From: UBA1672 sp050633325
GTDB lineage: Bacteria > Pseudomonadota > Alphaproteobacteria > Micavibrionales > Micavibrionaceae
Assembly: GCA_050633325.1 (NCBI GenBank)
Contig: JBOEGH010000008.1
Location: forward strand, 62,001-126,000
Direction: 5' to 3'
DNA length: 64,000 nt
Shown here: one piece after another, positions 41,455 to 49,438 of the stretch
How positions within the stretch are numbered: the stretch's first letter is position 1
Layout of the letters: the number at the start of each line of letters is the position of its first letter
Made by a program: the position numbers and the translations under genes
The notes under the pieces: generated by a model
Database searches by the model: none
Seen by the model: the letters and a program-made list of their open reading frames with translations, nothing else
Told to the model about the DNA's origin: nothing

Positions 41455-43299
41455 ATGAAGCATCTTAAACGCAAAATTTTACCTTTAGTAGCTTGTACGT
41501 CCTTAGGCGTTATGGGTTTATCCTATCTGGGTGGTTATAATGTATTTTCTAGTCAATCAAACTCTCAAGTCGTGTTGAGTGATTTTGCATCGGGAACTAA
41601 TGTATCATATGAAGTTTTAGCTAATGGCTCTGTCGTTGATAAGGGTAGAAAAGTTCTGGGTGATGATGGAGAGCTTACATTACCTGTTGTTGATGAAAAG
41701 ACAGGGGTTTTAACATACAGACTCCATCTTGAATCTGCTGATGCAAAATCAGGCGATAGCGGCCCCGCAGAAACATTAGATTTATTATTAGGTCTGAATA
41801 AAAACACAGGAAATCTTTCTGTATCGGGTTCCGGGGTTAATGAATTTTCAGAAGTTATTGTAAAAAATGGCGATGAGACTAAATCACTTACCGCGGACTG
41901 GGCCGGGCTATTTGCGTCAAATTCTGTGAATGTTAAGAAAAACAAGGAAGCAGCACCCCTGCATCCTGAATATAACAAGCAAATAGAACTGGCATTTCAG
42001 GGAGCCGGAATAGATAGTGATTTTAATCGTTTAGGGTCCGGTAAAGTGGATGTTTTATTCGGTGATAGTAGTGGGTCTAATCGTGGAGATGTTCGCGTTA
42101 GGTATAGTTGGGCTTTACGTGAAATGGCAGAGGAGTTGTCTGCTGTTATGGTTATGCAAACAGAAGCAGTTGGTATGTTTTTTGATGCTACGGCACAACT
42201 TAGAACACAAAGAAAGCATCAGGAATTGCGTGCTCGTGCGCATAAAGACTATCATCCGAGTGAGCAAATGTGTCGGATTGGTACATTTATGAGAAGTGTT
42301 GCTCATACAGAATCGAAAGCAGAGGTTAACAAGCACGTCCTTAATAAGATTATGATGAATCAATATTTAGGGCGCACTGGTAATACTGCTGATTATGGAC
42401 CTAGCGACAGCCAATATGCCGAGCTTTATAGTTTCTCGCACTATTACTGTGATCCCAGAGATAATGATGGTGGGGCTTCAGGTCTTTGTCCAAGAACATC
42501 AGGTTCTACACCAGCTGATGAACAAAATCGTTTCAACAGAGACGTAGATTACGCAAGAATGATTGGTAATAAACTGACTATTGATGTTGATTATTCTGAT
42601 GGTGATACGCGTGGAACCGCAAATAATGACCTAGAGGATGATGAAGCGGATATTATTGCACTGGCAAAAAATTTGTACTTCCCTAATGTTTTTGAATTAC
42701 CAAGAGAAGATGTTCTAGATGACGATGCTCGTGCACATTATAAATCTAGAAGCTTTTCAGCCAAAATGAATGTGGCACATAGTTCATTTCTTAATATAGT
42801 TGGTATGAAATCCAGTGCACCTGTGGGGCAGGCTACTACTGCTACGGCGACATCACCTGCAATACCAGCTAATATAATTAGTCCTCGTGTGCCAACCCCG
42901 CCTGTGTTGGCGGAAGATGCCGGGTGGGCATATATGAAGTCTATGCTTCGTGAATTTGGTATTACTGATGAAAACGGAAGTGGTGACACAGACGATGAAA
43001 TCAATAGTATATTAGGAGAGCGCCCAAGCTATTACGCGCAAATGGAAGTTCTAACGAAGAAAATATATCAACATCCTAATTTTTATACGAATCTTTACGA
43101 TAAGCCAGTCAATGTTGATCGTATCGGTGCATCCATTGATGCGATTACAATCATGCATCAAAGAGATAGATTTGAATCACTTCTTCGTCGTGAGATGTTA
43201 ACGTCTCTATTGATTGAAGAAGGTCTTGGCAAGCACGTCGAAGATGTCAGCTCGGCCATATATGAAGGTATGAATAAAGCTCAGGAAAAGCTTAACTAG
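41455..43299 (+). CDS. Secreted T4BSS-locus paralogue 5 with extra N-terminal domain
   Basis: The protein has 614 residues, start ATG 41455 with AAAAGG upstream. Residues 1-25 are a signal or anchor (KILPLVACTSLGVMGLSYL). Residues about 30-200 form a beta-rich domain absent from the other four copies (VVLSDFASGTNVSYEVLANG, LDLLLGLNKNTGNLSVSGSG). Then the family part: TEAVGMFFDATAQLRTQR, DYHPSEQMCRIGTFMRS, YYCDPRDN, FNRDVDYARMIG, DDEADIIALAKNLY, RPSYYAQMEVLTKKIYQHPN. It also carries an Ala/Pro/Thr linker before the C-terminal block. It is the last gene of the array and is followed by the sigma-54 promoter of flgK. Confidence 0.8.
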   Translation: MKHLKRKILPLVACTSLGVMGLSYLGGYNVFSSQSNSQVVLSDFASGTNVSYEVLANGSVVDKGRKVLGDDGELTLPVVDEKTGVLTYRLHLESADAKSGDSGPAETLDLLLGLNKNTGNLSVSGSGVNEFSEVIVKNGDETKSLTADWAGLFASNSVNVKKNKEAAPLHPEYNKQIELAFQGAGIDSDFNRLGSGKVDVLFGDSSGSNRGDVRVRYSWALREMAEELSAVMVMQTEAVGMFFDATAQLRTQRKHQELRARAHKDYHPSEQMCRIGTFMRSVAHTESKAEVNKHVLNKIMMNQYLGRTGNTADYGPSDSQYAELYSFSHYYCDPRDNDGGASGLCPRTSGSTPADEQNRFNRDVDYARMIGNKLTIDVDYSDGDTRGTANNDLEDDEADIIALAKNLYFPNVFELPREDVLDDDARAHYKSRSFSAKMNVAHSSFLNIVGMKSSAPVGQATTATATSPAIPANIISPRVPTPPVLAEDAGWAYMKSMLREFGITDENGSGDTDDEINSILGERPSYYAQMEVLTKKIYQHPNFYTNLYDKPVNVDRIGASIDAITIMHQRDRFESLLRREMLTSLLIEEGLGKHVEDVSSAIYEGMNKAQEKLN

Positions 43300-43324
43300 A
43301 ACTATATTCTATATTCCAGAAAAA

Positions 43325-43342
43325 TTGGCATTGCCCTTGCAT
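43325..43342 (+). promoter_or_regulatory. Sigma-54 (RpoN) promoter of flgKL
   Basis: TTGGCATTGCCCTTGCAT fits the -24/-12 consensus, with GG and GC exactly ten bases apart (GG 43327-43328, GC 43339-43340). It ends about 62 bases before the flgK ATG. RpoN control of class III flagellar genes is common in alphaproteobacteria. It implies an enhancer-binding activator such as FlbD, which is not encoded in the window. Confidence 0.8.
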
Positions 43343-43403
43343 ATACCTTAACAAGTCCACAATAGGTGGTTTTTGTTATGGTTTACAGTAAGGGCATAAT
43401 TTT

Positions 43404-45800
43404 ATGGGACTTTCTAGTTTAAGTACTGCACTATCAGGGTTACGCGTTAGCCAGCAGCAAATAGACATCGTATCCAATAATGTCGCCAATGTAGGCACAG
43501 AAGGCTATACTAGGAAATTATTACCGCAATCATCACAAGTCGTTGATGGCAAATCAATTGGTGTACTGGGTGGCACTGTTGTCCGTAACGTTGATTTACG
43601 TCTTGAACGAGATTTATGGACACAGGTAAGCGCGGTAGGTGCCCTTGATGTTAAATCCACATATTTGAATCGGGTAGACCAATTTCATGGTGCCCCTGCG
43701 GCAAATATATCCATAGCCTCCGAAGTGGCCAAGTTACAAGATACTTTCGCGGCTTTAGCTAATTCACCAGATGATCAGTTTTTATTGACCGATGTTGTTG
43801 ATCAAGCACAAGACACAGCCAAGAAGATGAATGATCTGTCAGAGTATTATTCTGTTCTTCGCAATGACGCACAGAACGAAGCGGCCATTACCGTGCAAAG
43901 TATCAATGATCTACTGGATCAGGTCGCAGAATATAATACTCAAATCAGGTTTGCAAAAGCAGGAGGAAGAACGACAGCCGCGATAGAGGATGTACGTGAT
44001 CAGGCTGTAAATAACTTAGCAGAATTGATTGATGTTAGTACATTCGCGCGCGGTGATGGTGTGTTGGTTGTCCAGACCTCGGAAGGGGTGGAGTTGGCTT
44101 CTGAGAATGCGGCAGAGCTTTATTTTAAACCAAAACCACTTTCTGCTTCTGTATCATATCCCTTATCTGCTGCGGGTATATTTGTGGGGGATCCAAATGA
44201 GAATGCTAATGCTATTGAAATTACAGAAAGTAGGCTTGGCGGCAAGCTTGGCGGCTTGATAGAACTTAGAGACGTAACATTTCCCAAACAAACGGCTCAA
44301 CTTGATGAGTTGGCACATAAAATGGCGCTACGTTTTGATGCGCAGGGCTTACGTTTATTTACTGATCAAACGGGAACTATACCCCCTGATACCCCACCTG
44401 ATTCAACGACTGATCCTGTTACGCCTGTTGAGTATGTTGGGTTTTCCTCAAATATTCAGGTTAATAAGGAAATTGTTGATGATCACTCATTGCTTCAAAC
44501 TGGAACATATGGCGGCACATTACAAAGTGGCGCAAATGATATAATCAGGCGCGTGATTGAGTACACTTTTGGCAGTGTAGATTTTCAAATGGCAACTAAT
44601 CAAGATGCCGCAACATCAGTGGATATTCGCGCAGCAGCTACAGGTGGTACAACCTTGCAAGATTGGTTGGGTTTATCTCCAACTAACACTGTTTCAAGCG
44701 GTATAAGTTTGAGCAATTATGCAAGTATTGCCGATATTGTTGCCGCAGGTGGTAGTGATGTATTTGGTTCAGGAGTGTCACAAACAGATACCTTTATTAT
44801 TCGTTTTGATGATCCGGACGTAGGCGGTGGGCCATATGATATTGAGATAGATCTTAGCACTGTTGCCACAACAGGTAACGGCGCGACACAAGATTTAATC
44901 GCACATATAACTGCTGATGGTGATTGGCCTTCTGTTGTGGCTGATTATGGCGCATCTGTGTCTGTTGGTACGAACGGAGAATTGGTCGTTAAAAGTGCCG
45001 GCGATATAGCAATAGTCAATAGTGGTGTAGAGCCGATATCTGATCAAGGTTTTGCATTCCTAGGTTTATCCGTGTCATCGTCAGAGGCGCAAGATCCGTA
45101 CTTTGATGTGAAAGTTGGTAATGGTAATTCTGTTCGCATTGAGATTGACCCAGATGACACAGAAGTAGATTTATTGGCAAAATTAAACGCAGTTGATGGT
45201 CTGGCAGCGCAAATAGATGCGGATGGTTTCCTGTCATTGCGCCCTGGTAACACTTTTAATAATCCGGATTTTGGTGGAGACATTACGATTACCGGTGGGC
45301 CGTTTCAAACTAATAATGCTGCCTTAGGTGGTACTGCCGCGGGACGGGCAACGTTGGATGATGGTGTTAATATATCGCAATCACTATTTGGTACATATCA
45401 AGTATTGGGTGGTGGTGTCGTAGAGGATCTTACCCCCGTAGTAGATGTTGGCTATAGATCAGAAACTGAAGTAGGAAGTGGTGAATTTGTTGCATTTCGC
45501 TCTGAGCTGTTGGGATCTTCAGTGGGTGTAGAAACAGAAATATCTTCATCAATATCTTTAAAAGATTTTTCGAACAAAATAATTAATGAGGTTTCTCAAG
45601 AATTGGCGTTGGTTGAAACGCGTAAGACTGATGAAAGTACGCTTCAGGGTTTGCTGCATCAGCAATTGTTGAATGATTCAGGTGTTAATATTGATGAGGA
45701 ACTTGGTAATTTAATTGTACTGCAAACGGCGTATTCAGCATCGGCACGTATTATTACCTCTATCCAAGAAATTTTTGACGAACTATTGAGTGTCGTATAG
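43404..45800 (+). CDS. flgK: Flagellar hook-associated protein 1
   Basis: The protein has 798 residues. The N-terminus MGLSSLSTALSGLRVSQQQI and IVSNNVANVGTEGYTRKLL is the conserved rod/hook coiled-coil region. The C-terminus LGNLIVLQTAYSASARIITS pairs with it. FlgK is the first junction protein between hook and filament and is exported through the flagellar type III apparatus. The centre is longer than in the enteric protein (about 550 residues) and contains low-complexity Asp/Gly-rich beta domains exposed on the filament side, as is common for variable hook-associated proteins. flgL follows after 22 bp. Confidence 0.96.
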   Translation: MGLSSLSTALSGLRVSQQQIDIVSNNVANVGTEGYTRKLLPQSSQVVDGKSIGVLGGTVVRNVDLRLERDLWTQVSAVGALDVKSTYLNRVDQFHGAPAANISIASEVAKLQDTFAALANSPDDQFLLTDVVDQAQDTAKKMNDLSEYYSVLRNDAQNEAAITVQSINDLLDQVAEYNTQIRFAKAGGRTTAAIEDVRDQAVNNLAELIDVSTFARGDGVLVVQTSEGVELASENAAELYFKPKPLSASVSYPLSAAGIFVGDPNENANAIEITESRLGGKLGGLIELRDVTFPKQTAQLDELAHKMALRFDAQGLRLFTDQTGTIPPDTPPDSTTDPVTPVEYVGFSSNIQVNKEIVDDHSLLQTGTYGGTLQSGANDIIRRVIEYTFGSVDFQMATNQDAATSVDIRAAATGGTTLQDWLGLSPTNTVSSGISLSNYASIADIVAAGGSDVFGSGVSQTDTFIIRFDDPDVGGGPYDIEIDLSTVATTGNGATQDLIAHITADGDWPSVVADYGASVSVGTNGELVVKSAGDIAIVNSGVEPISDQGFAFLGLSVSSSEAQDPYFDVKVGNGNSVRIEIDPDDTEVDLLAKLNAVDGLAAQIDADGFLSLRPGNTFNNPDFGGDITITGGPFQTNNAALGGTAAGRATLDDGVNISQSLFGTYQVLGGGVVEDLTPVVDVGYRSETEVGSGEFVAFRSELLGSSVGVETEISSSISLKDFSNKIINEVSQELALVETRKTDESTLQGLLHQQLLNDSGVNIDEELGNLIVLQTAYSASARIITSIQEIFDELLSVV

Positions 45801-45822
45801 ACGATAAAAAAAGGAGATTACA

Positions 45823-47016
45823 ATGTCGGGTGTATCAACATTAGGACAAGCATTAAGACAGATAGAACATTTAAATTCTCAACAAGTGTTGTTTTCTGAT
45901 TTATCCAGTCAGCTATCTACGGGAAAGAAAACACAGTTCTATTCTGGCCTGGGCACAGATGCTCTGACCTCTGTGCGCTCACGTACAGAAATATCATCTA
46001 TTGATGTGTATATTGGTAACATTGCGCGTGCTGACACCACCTTGTCTCTTACTTTGACTGCAGTATCTGAATTTCAGGCACAATCAGAAAAATTCTCTTC
46101 AACTTTGGTCGGCCTTGTAAAAGAAGGATCTCATCAGGTGGGGCAAGAGGTTAGATACGATGACCCTGCAACGATTAATGTTGAAGACACAATAGTTGGT
46201 AATACATCTGCCAAAGTTGATGCAGATATGCAGGCCGTTTTTGATCATGCCGAGAATTTATATGGTTTTTTGGGAGAGCTGCTTAATACGAAAGAGGGTG
46301 ACAGATATCTTCTTGCCGGTGCGGATAGTTCGCAACAGCCATTCTCAGACACTGGTACTTTGGATGCTTCTATTAATACTCTTTTGGATGATTGGAAAAA
46401 TGGTGCAATAACCACGGATGAGCTTATCGCAGATTTAACTGATGGTACTGCTTTAAACGGAAACCCTGATGCAATAACCGATAGTGCAATTGGTTTTTCT
46501 GATTCTTTGAGTAATGGAACAGCGGGTAATGTTTTTGTACGCGCCGATGAATCGTCGGAGCTGAAATACACTACTTTGGCAAATGAAGATAGTTTTAGAA
46601 ATGTGATGGTTGCGCTTGCTGTTTTGAAAAACGAAAACCTCCCTCCTGTCGTTGATGTATATGAAAATGGTACATATCCTGGGGTGGCAGATGCACAAGG
46701 TGCACCGGGAGCAACAGCAGAAGAACAGCAGGAAAATTTTTATAAACTATTTAATGCGATGAATCAGGTTGTGTCTGAATCTATAGATGAGGTAGATCAA
46801 GTTCGTTTTCGTATGGAAACAGTTCGGGCGCAAATGGATGAAACAAAGACTTCGCACGTTAACCAAAAGAACTTACTTCTTGATACTGTAAGTAGTGTAG
46901 AGGATGTTGATACTAATGAAGTATCTGTGCGTATAACCACGCTTAAAACTCAATTAGAAGCCTCCTACAGCGTTACTTCGTTGTTGCAGGGGCTTAGCTT
47001 GGCTAAGTATATATAG
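45823..47016 (+). CDS. flgL: Flagellar hook-associated protein 3
   Basis: The 397-residue member of the flagellin/FlgL family forms the second junction between hook and filament. The N-terminus is STLGQALRQIEHLNSQQVLF followed by the LSSQLSTGKKTQ signature of flagellin-like proteins. The C-terminus has VRITTLKTQLEASYSVTSLL, the matching coiled-coil half. The ribosome site AAAAGGAGA precedes the ATG. It is co-transcribed with flgK. No other flagellar gene is present in the window. It converges on the TcpQ-like gene with 28 bp between. Confidence 0.95.
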   Translation: MSGVSTLGQALRQIEHLNSQQVLFSDLSSQLSTGKKTQFYSGLGTDALTSVRSRTEISSIDVYIGNIARADTTLSLTLTAVSEFQAQSEKFSSTLVGLVKEGSHQVGQEVRYDDPATINVEDTIVGNTSAKVDADMQAVFDHAENLYGFLGELLNTKEGDRYLLAGADSSQQPFSDTGTLDASINTLLDDWKNGAITTDELIADLTDGTALNGNPDAITDSAIGFSDSLSNGTAGNVFVRADESSELKYTTLANEDSFRNVMVALAVLKNENLPPVVDVYENGTYPGVADAQGAPGATAEEQQENFYKLFNAMNQVVSESIDEVDQVRFRMETVRAQMDETKTSHVNQKNLLLDTVSSVEDVDTNEVSVRITTLKTQLEASYSVTSLLQGLSLAKYI

Positions 47017-47044
47017 GGATGCTGAGGAGATAATAAATAGAGTT

Positions 47045-48886
47045 TTATTTACGATCTTCTATATTCAAAGCATATTCAGGATTTTGTATGATTGTGTGCG
47101 TTGGCGGGTTTTTAACCCCGGTAGATAAAAGAATGTCTAAGGCATTCTTGAATGTTCCGCTTATGAAAATATTTTTATTCAAAATATAATTCCCAGAAGA
47201 GTTCCAGTTAAATTTTACGTTTTCTTTTTTACTCCAAGACAAGAGAACATCTTTTAGGTTGGAATTACTGGAAGCCTCCCAAGTGGTAATCTCTTCAGAA
47301 GGATTGCTTCTGAATTCGTGACTTTCAATATTTTCTATATCTTGTGGTTTTTGGGCTAGTTCATTTTTTTTTTCATCCGAAAGCGTTTCTGCTTCGGAGT
47401 TTGTTGAATGACCTGGCTGTGTTCCCTCTGTTTCACCGGGGTCTTGTATGGTGTTTCGTTTTATAGAGGTTTCTTCATGATTTTTTATATCATTTTCGTC
47501 AATATCCATAATTTCTTTAATTATTTCGCCAGACTGACTTGCATCGGAATTATGATTTTGTTGCTCTTCACTCGTTACGTTGCTTATTACTTCTTGTAAT
47601 GATTTTGTTTCCAAACTTTCAGCAGGTGTAGATATGTCTTCACTTTGTGTGTGACCTGAATTAGTGCCTTTTAGAATAATAGAGCCTTCGTCATTATCAT
47701 CGATTTCTATGATATCCAGATCTATGTCATCTTCTACTTGGCTTGTCTCTTCTTGTATAACCTCTTCAATTGTGTCTTCCACTGTTTCTGTTTCTGTTTC
47801 TGTTTTAACCACAGGAGTAGGGTCTATTATTATAACTTGTTCTTCGCTATCAACAGGTTCTTCATTTTCTACGGCAGGTGTCTCGTTATCTTGTGTTGCG
47901 ATATCCTGTTCCTTAACACGTAGAAGTATTTTCTTATCTTCCAGTTGGAAAGTAAGTCCCAAAGGCTCTAAAGAAGACTCGAGAACAATATTCCATGGCT
48001 GTCCGCCGTTCCAAGAAACGGTTGCTCCTGGATTAACACCCTTACCAAATGAAAAGGCATATTGCGCAGGGACGATTTGTCTTAAGGCAAGCGCCAAAGG
48101 CATATCGCTGCCAAATCCTTCTATAATGTTAAATGTTTCTGTTTCATTCCAGAAAATTTCTTCTTTAACTGGCTGCGGTGTAGGGGTCTCTTTAATATTA
48201 ACCTCTTGAGATGTCAGGTCATCCAGCTCTTTATTCGACCCCGCCGGTATAATAACAAGATCATTGTCTTTTGCCACAGCCCCACTTTCCAGCGGGTAAG
48301 GTGATATGGATAGTGATGTCGATTGTTGCGCTTTCGCCTCTTCCATGGCTTTCGCCTCTTCCATGGCTTTCGCCTCTTCCATGGCTTTCGCCTCTTCCAT
48401 GGCTTTTGCCTCTTCCATGGCTTTTGCCTCTTCCATGGCTTTTGCCTCTTCCATGGCTTTTGCTTCTTCCATGGCTTTTGCTTCTTCCATGGCTTTCGCT
48501 TCTTCAATCACTTGAACTTCGTCTTTAAGTTCAATCGTAATAGTTTCTTCTTCTGGGCTTGCGTCTTTAAGATCTCCCATGTCAATTGCATTTTCAATGG
48601 CTTCGTCAACTTGTTTGTCCAGCTCATCACCATTATTGTCATCCAAAACTTTTATTTGAATGTCCGGAGTAGAGACTTCTTCTGGTTCATCTAAAGAAGG
48701 TAGGGGTTCGGCCAATACAGGCTGTGCTGGGGCAGGTTCAAGCGTATCTAGTGGCAATGGTGCCGGTTCTGTCTTCTCTGGTGGTGTCCATTCAAAGCCT
48801 GCAAAGGAAGTCGCCGGCATATATACTGTTGCGGCCATAACAGGTAAGCAGGCAGAGATTAAAAAGCGATTATACTTTGAAGACAT
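47045..48886 (-). CDS. PilL/TcpQ-like T4BSS-locus protein with EEAKAM repeat
   Basis: The protein has 613 residues. A signal peptide ends near TSFAGFEW, followed by a Pro-rich segment and ten units of the hexapeptide EEAKAM (about residues 127-186; the last unit ends EEAKAQ). A secretin-associated domain follows (about 235-315: DMPLALALRQIVPAQYAFSF, VSWNGGQPWNIVLESSLEPL). A long acidic disordered linker leads to a TcpQ-type C-terminal domain (NLKDVLLSWSKKENVKFNWN, FKNALDILLS). Similar domains occur in R64 PilL and in pilus proteins. It is the last gene of the dotDCB-icmT operon on the minus strand, so a periplasmic role in the secretion core is likely. Exact role unknown. Confidence 0.75.
   Translation of the reverse strand: MSSKYNRFLISACLPVMAATVYMPATSFAGFEWTPPEKTEPAPLPLDTLEPAPAQPVLAEPLPSLDEPEEVSTPDIQIKVLDDNNGDELDKQVDEAIENAIDMGDLKDASPEEETITIELKDEVQVIEEAKAMEEAKAMEEAKAMEEAKAMEEAKAMEEAKAMEEAKAMEEAKAMEEAKAMEEAKAQQSTSLSISPYPLESGAVAKDNDLVIIPAGSNKELDDLTSQEVNIKETPTPQPVKEEIFWNETETFNIIEGFGSDMPLALALRQIVPAQYAFSFGKGVNPGATVSWNGGQPWNIVLESSLEPLGLTFQLEDKKILLRVKEQDIATQDNETPAVENEEPVDSEEQVIIIDPTPVVKTETETETVEDTIEEVIQEETSQVEDDIDLDIIEIDDNDEGSIILKGTNSGHTQSEDISTPAESLETKSLQEVISNVTSEEQQNHNSDASQSGEIIKEIMDIDENDIKNHEETSIKRNTIQDPGETEGTQPGHSTNSEAETLSDEKKNELAQKPQDIENIESHEFRSNPSEEITTWEASSNSNLKDVLLSWSKKENVKFNWNSSGNYILNKNIFISGTFKNALDILLSTGVKNPPTHTIIQNPEYALNIEDRK
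48330..48507. repeat. 18-bp in-frame minisatellite in the TcpQ-like gene
   Basis: About ten tandem copies of an 18-base unit (consensus GCCTCTTCCATGGCTTTC on the plus strand) encode EEAKAM on the minus strand. The copies differ only at a few third positions (GCC/GCT, TTC/TTT), so the array is young. Unit length is a multiple of three, so copy-number change would leave the frame intact. The repeat would form a rigid charged helix. Confidence 0.95.
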
Positions 48887-49057
48887 GTTTTTTGTTCCTA
48901 AATATCATGAGAGAATTACAATAAGATAACTATACGAAAAGGTCGTAATTTTTCAGTAATAGAAAATACAATGATCCCTATAGATGAAAGAATATCCCCG
49001 ACGTGCGCATAATTCAAGTATTAAGTCAGTCCGGTTTGTATAAGAGCAGGGGGGTGA

Positions 49058-49354
49058 TTATCCGTAGTCTGTGAATTTGTGGGCGTTTACACCGATTTGT
49101 CCCGGTCGCGAGCGTCCTAAAACCCAACATCTAAGCGCGCGTAACGCAGCCGGAAATGTTAGACCTTTATTCTCAAAAAACTTGAATGTATAGAACACCA
49201 AGAAAGATAGGATAATTGTTGACCATCTTAAATATATCAACCAGACAGGAATCAAAAATGATACTCGTGCGTCAAAACCTAAGAAACGTATTGTGCGCAT
49301 TGTATCGCGCCAATGCCAATTCATCTTGGCTTCAATATTCTCGAGCTCTTTCAC
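49058..49354 (-). CDS. icmT: T4BSS protein IcmT
   Basis: The protein has 98 residues. Core signatures are MNWHWRDTMRTIRFLGFDAR, then VSFLIPVWLIYLRWSTIILS (membrane hairpin with the next segment FLVFYTFKFFENKG) and RALRCWVLGRSRPG. This matches IcmT (86 residues in Legionella), a small inner-membrane protein needed for full function of the Dot/Icm system. An internal ATG at codon 11 matches the Legionella N-terminus better than the upstream start. It is downstream of dotB on the same strand; in Legionella icmT is instead next to icmS. Confidence 0.9.
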   Translation of the reverse strand: MKELENIEAKMNWHWRDTMRTIRFLGFDARVSFLIPVWLIYLRWSTIILSFLVFYTFKFFENKGLTFPAALRALRCWVLGRSRPGQIGVNAHKFTDYG

Positions 49355-49438
49355 CGTAATATTTCCTTATCAAATCTTAGCTTACGAAAAGTTAACAATC
49401 ATTCTACAAAATAAAATTTAAATTAAGCTTAACTAATT

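Noticed and set aside
43404..45800. Unusual length of FlgK considered as a fusion with an adhesin
   Set aside because: Hook-associated proteins often vary in their central domains, and both terminal coiled-coil regions are normal; no foreign domain could be named.
48330..48507. Regular short repeats considered as a CRISPR array
   Set aside because: The 18-bp units are directly adjacent with no unique spacers and are in frame within a coding gene.
48271..48694. Several long plus-strand reading frames (about 70-120 codons) rich in Pro-Leu-Pro-Trp or Phe-His-Gly
   Set aside because: They are antisense readings of the 18-bp repeat in the TcpQ-like gene; the repeat keeps all frames free of stops.
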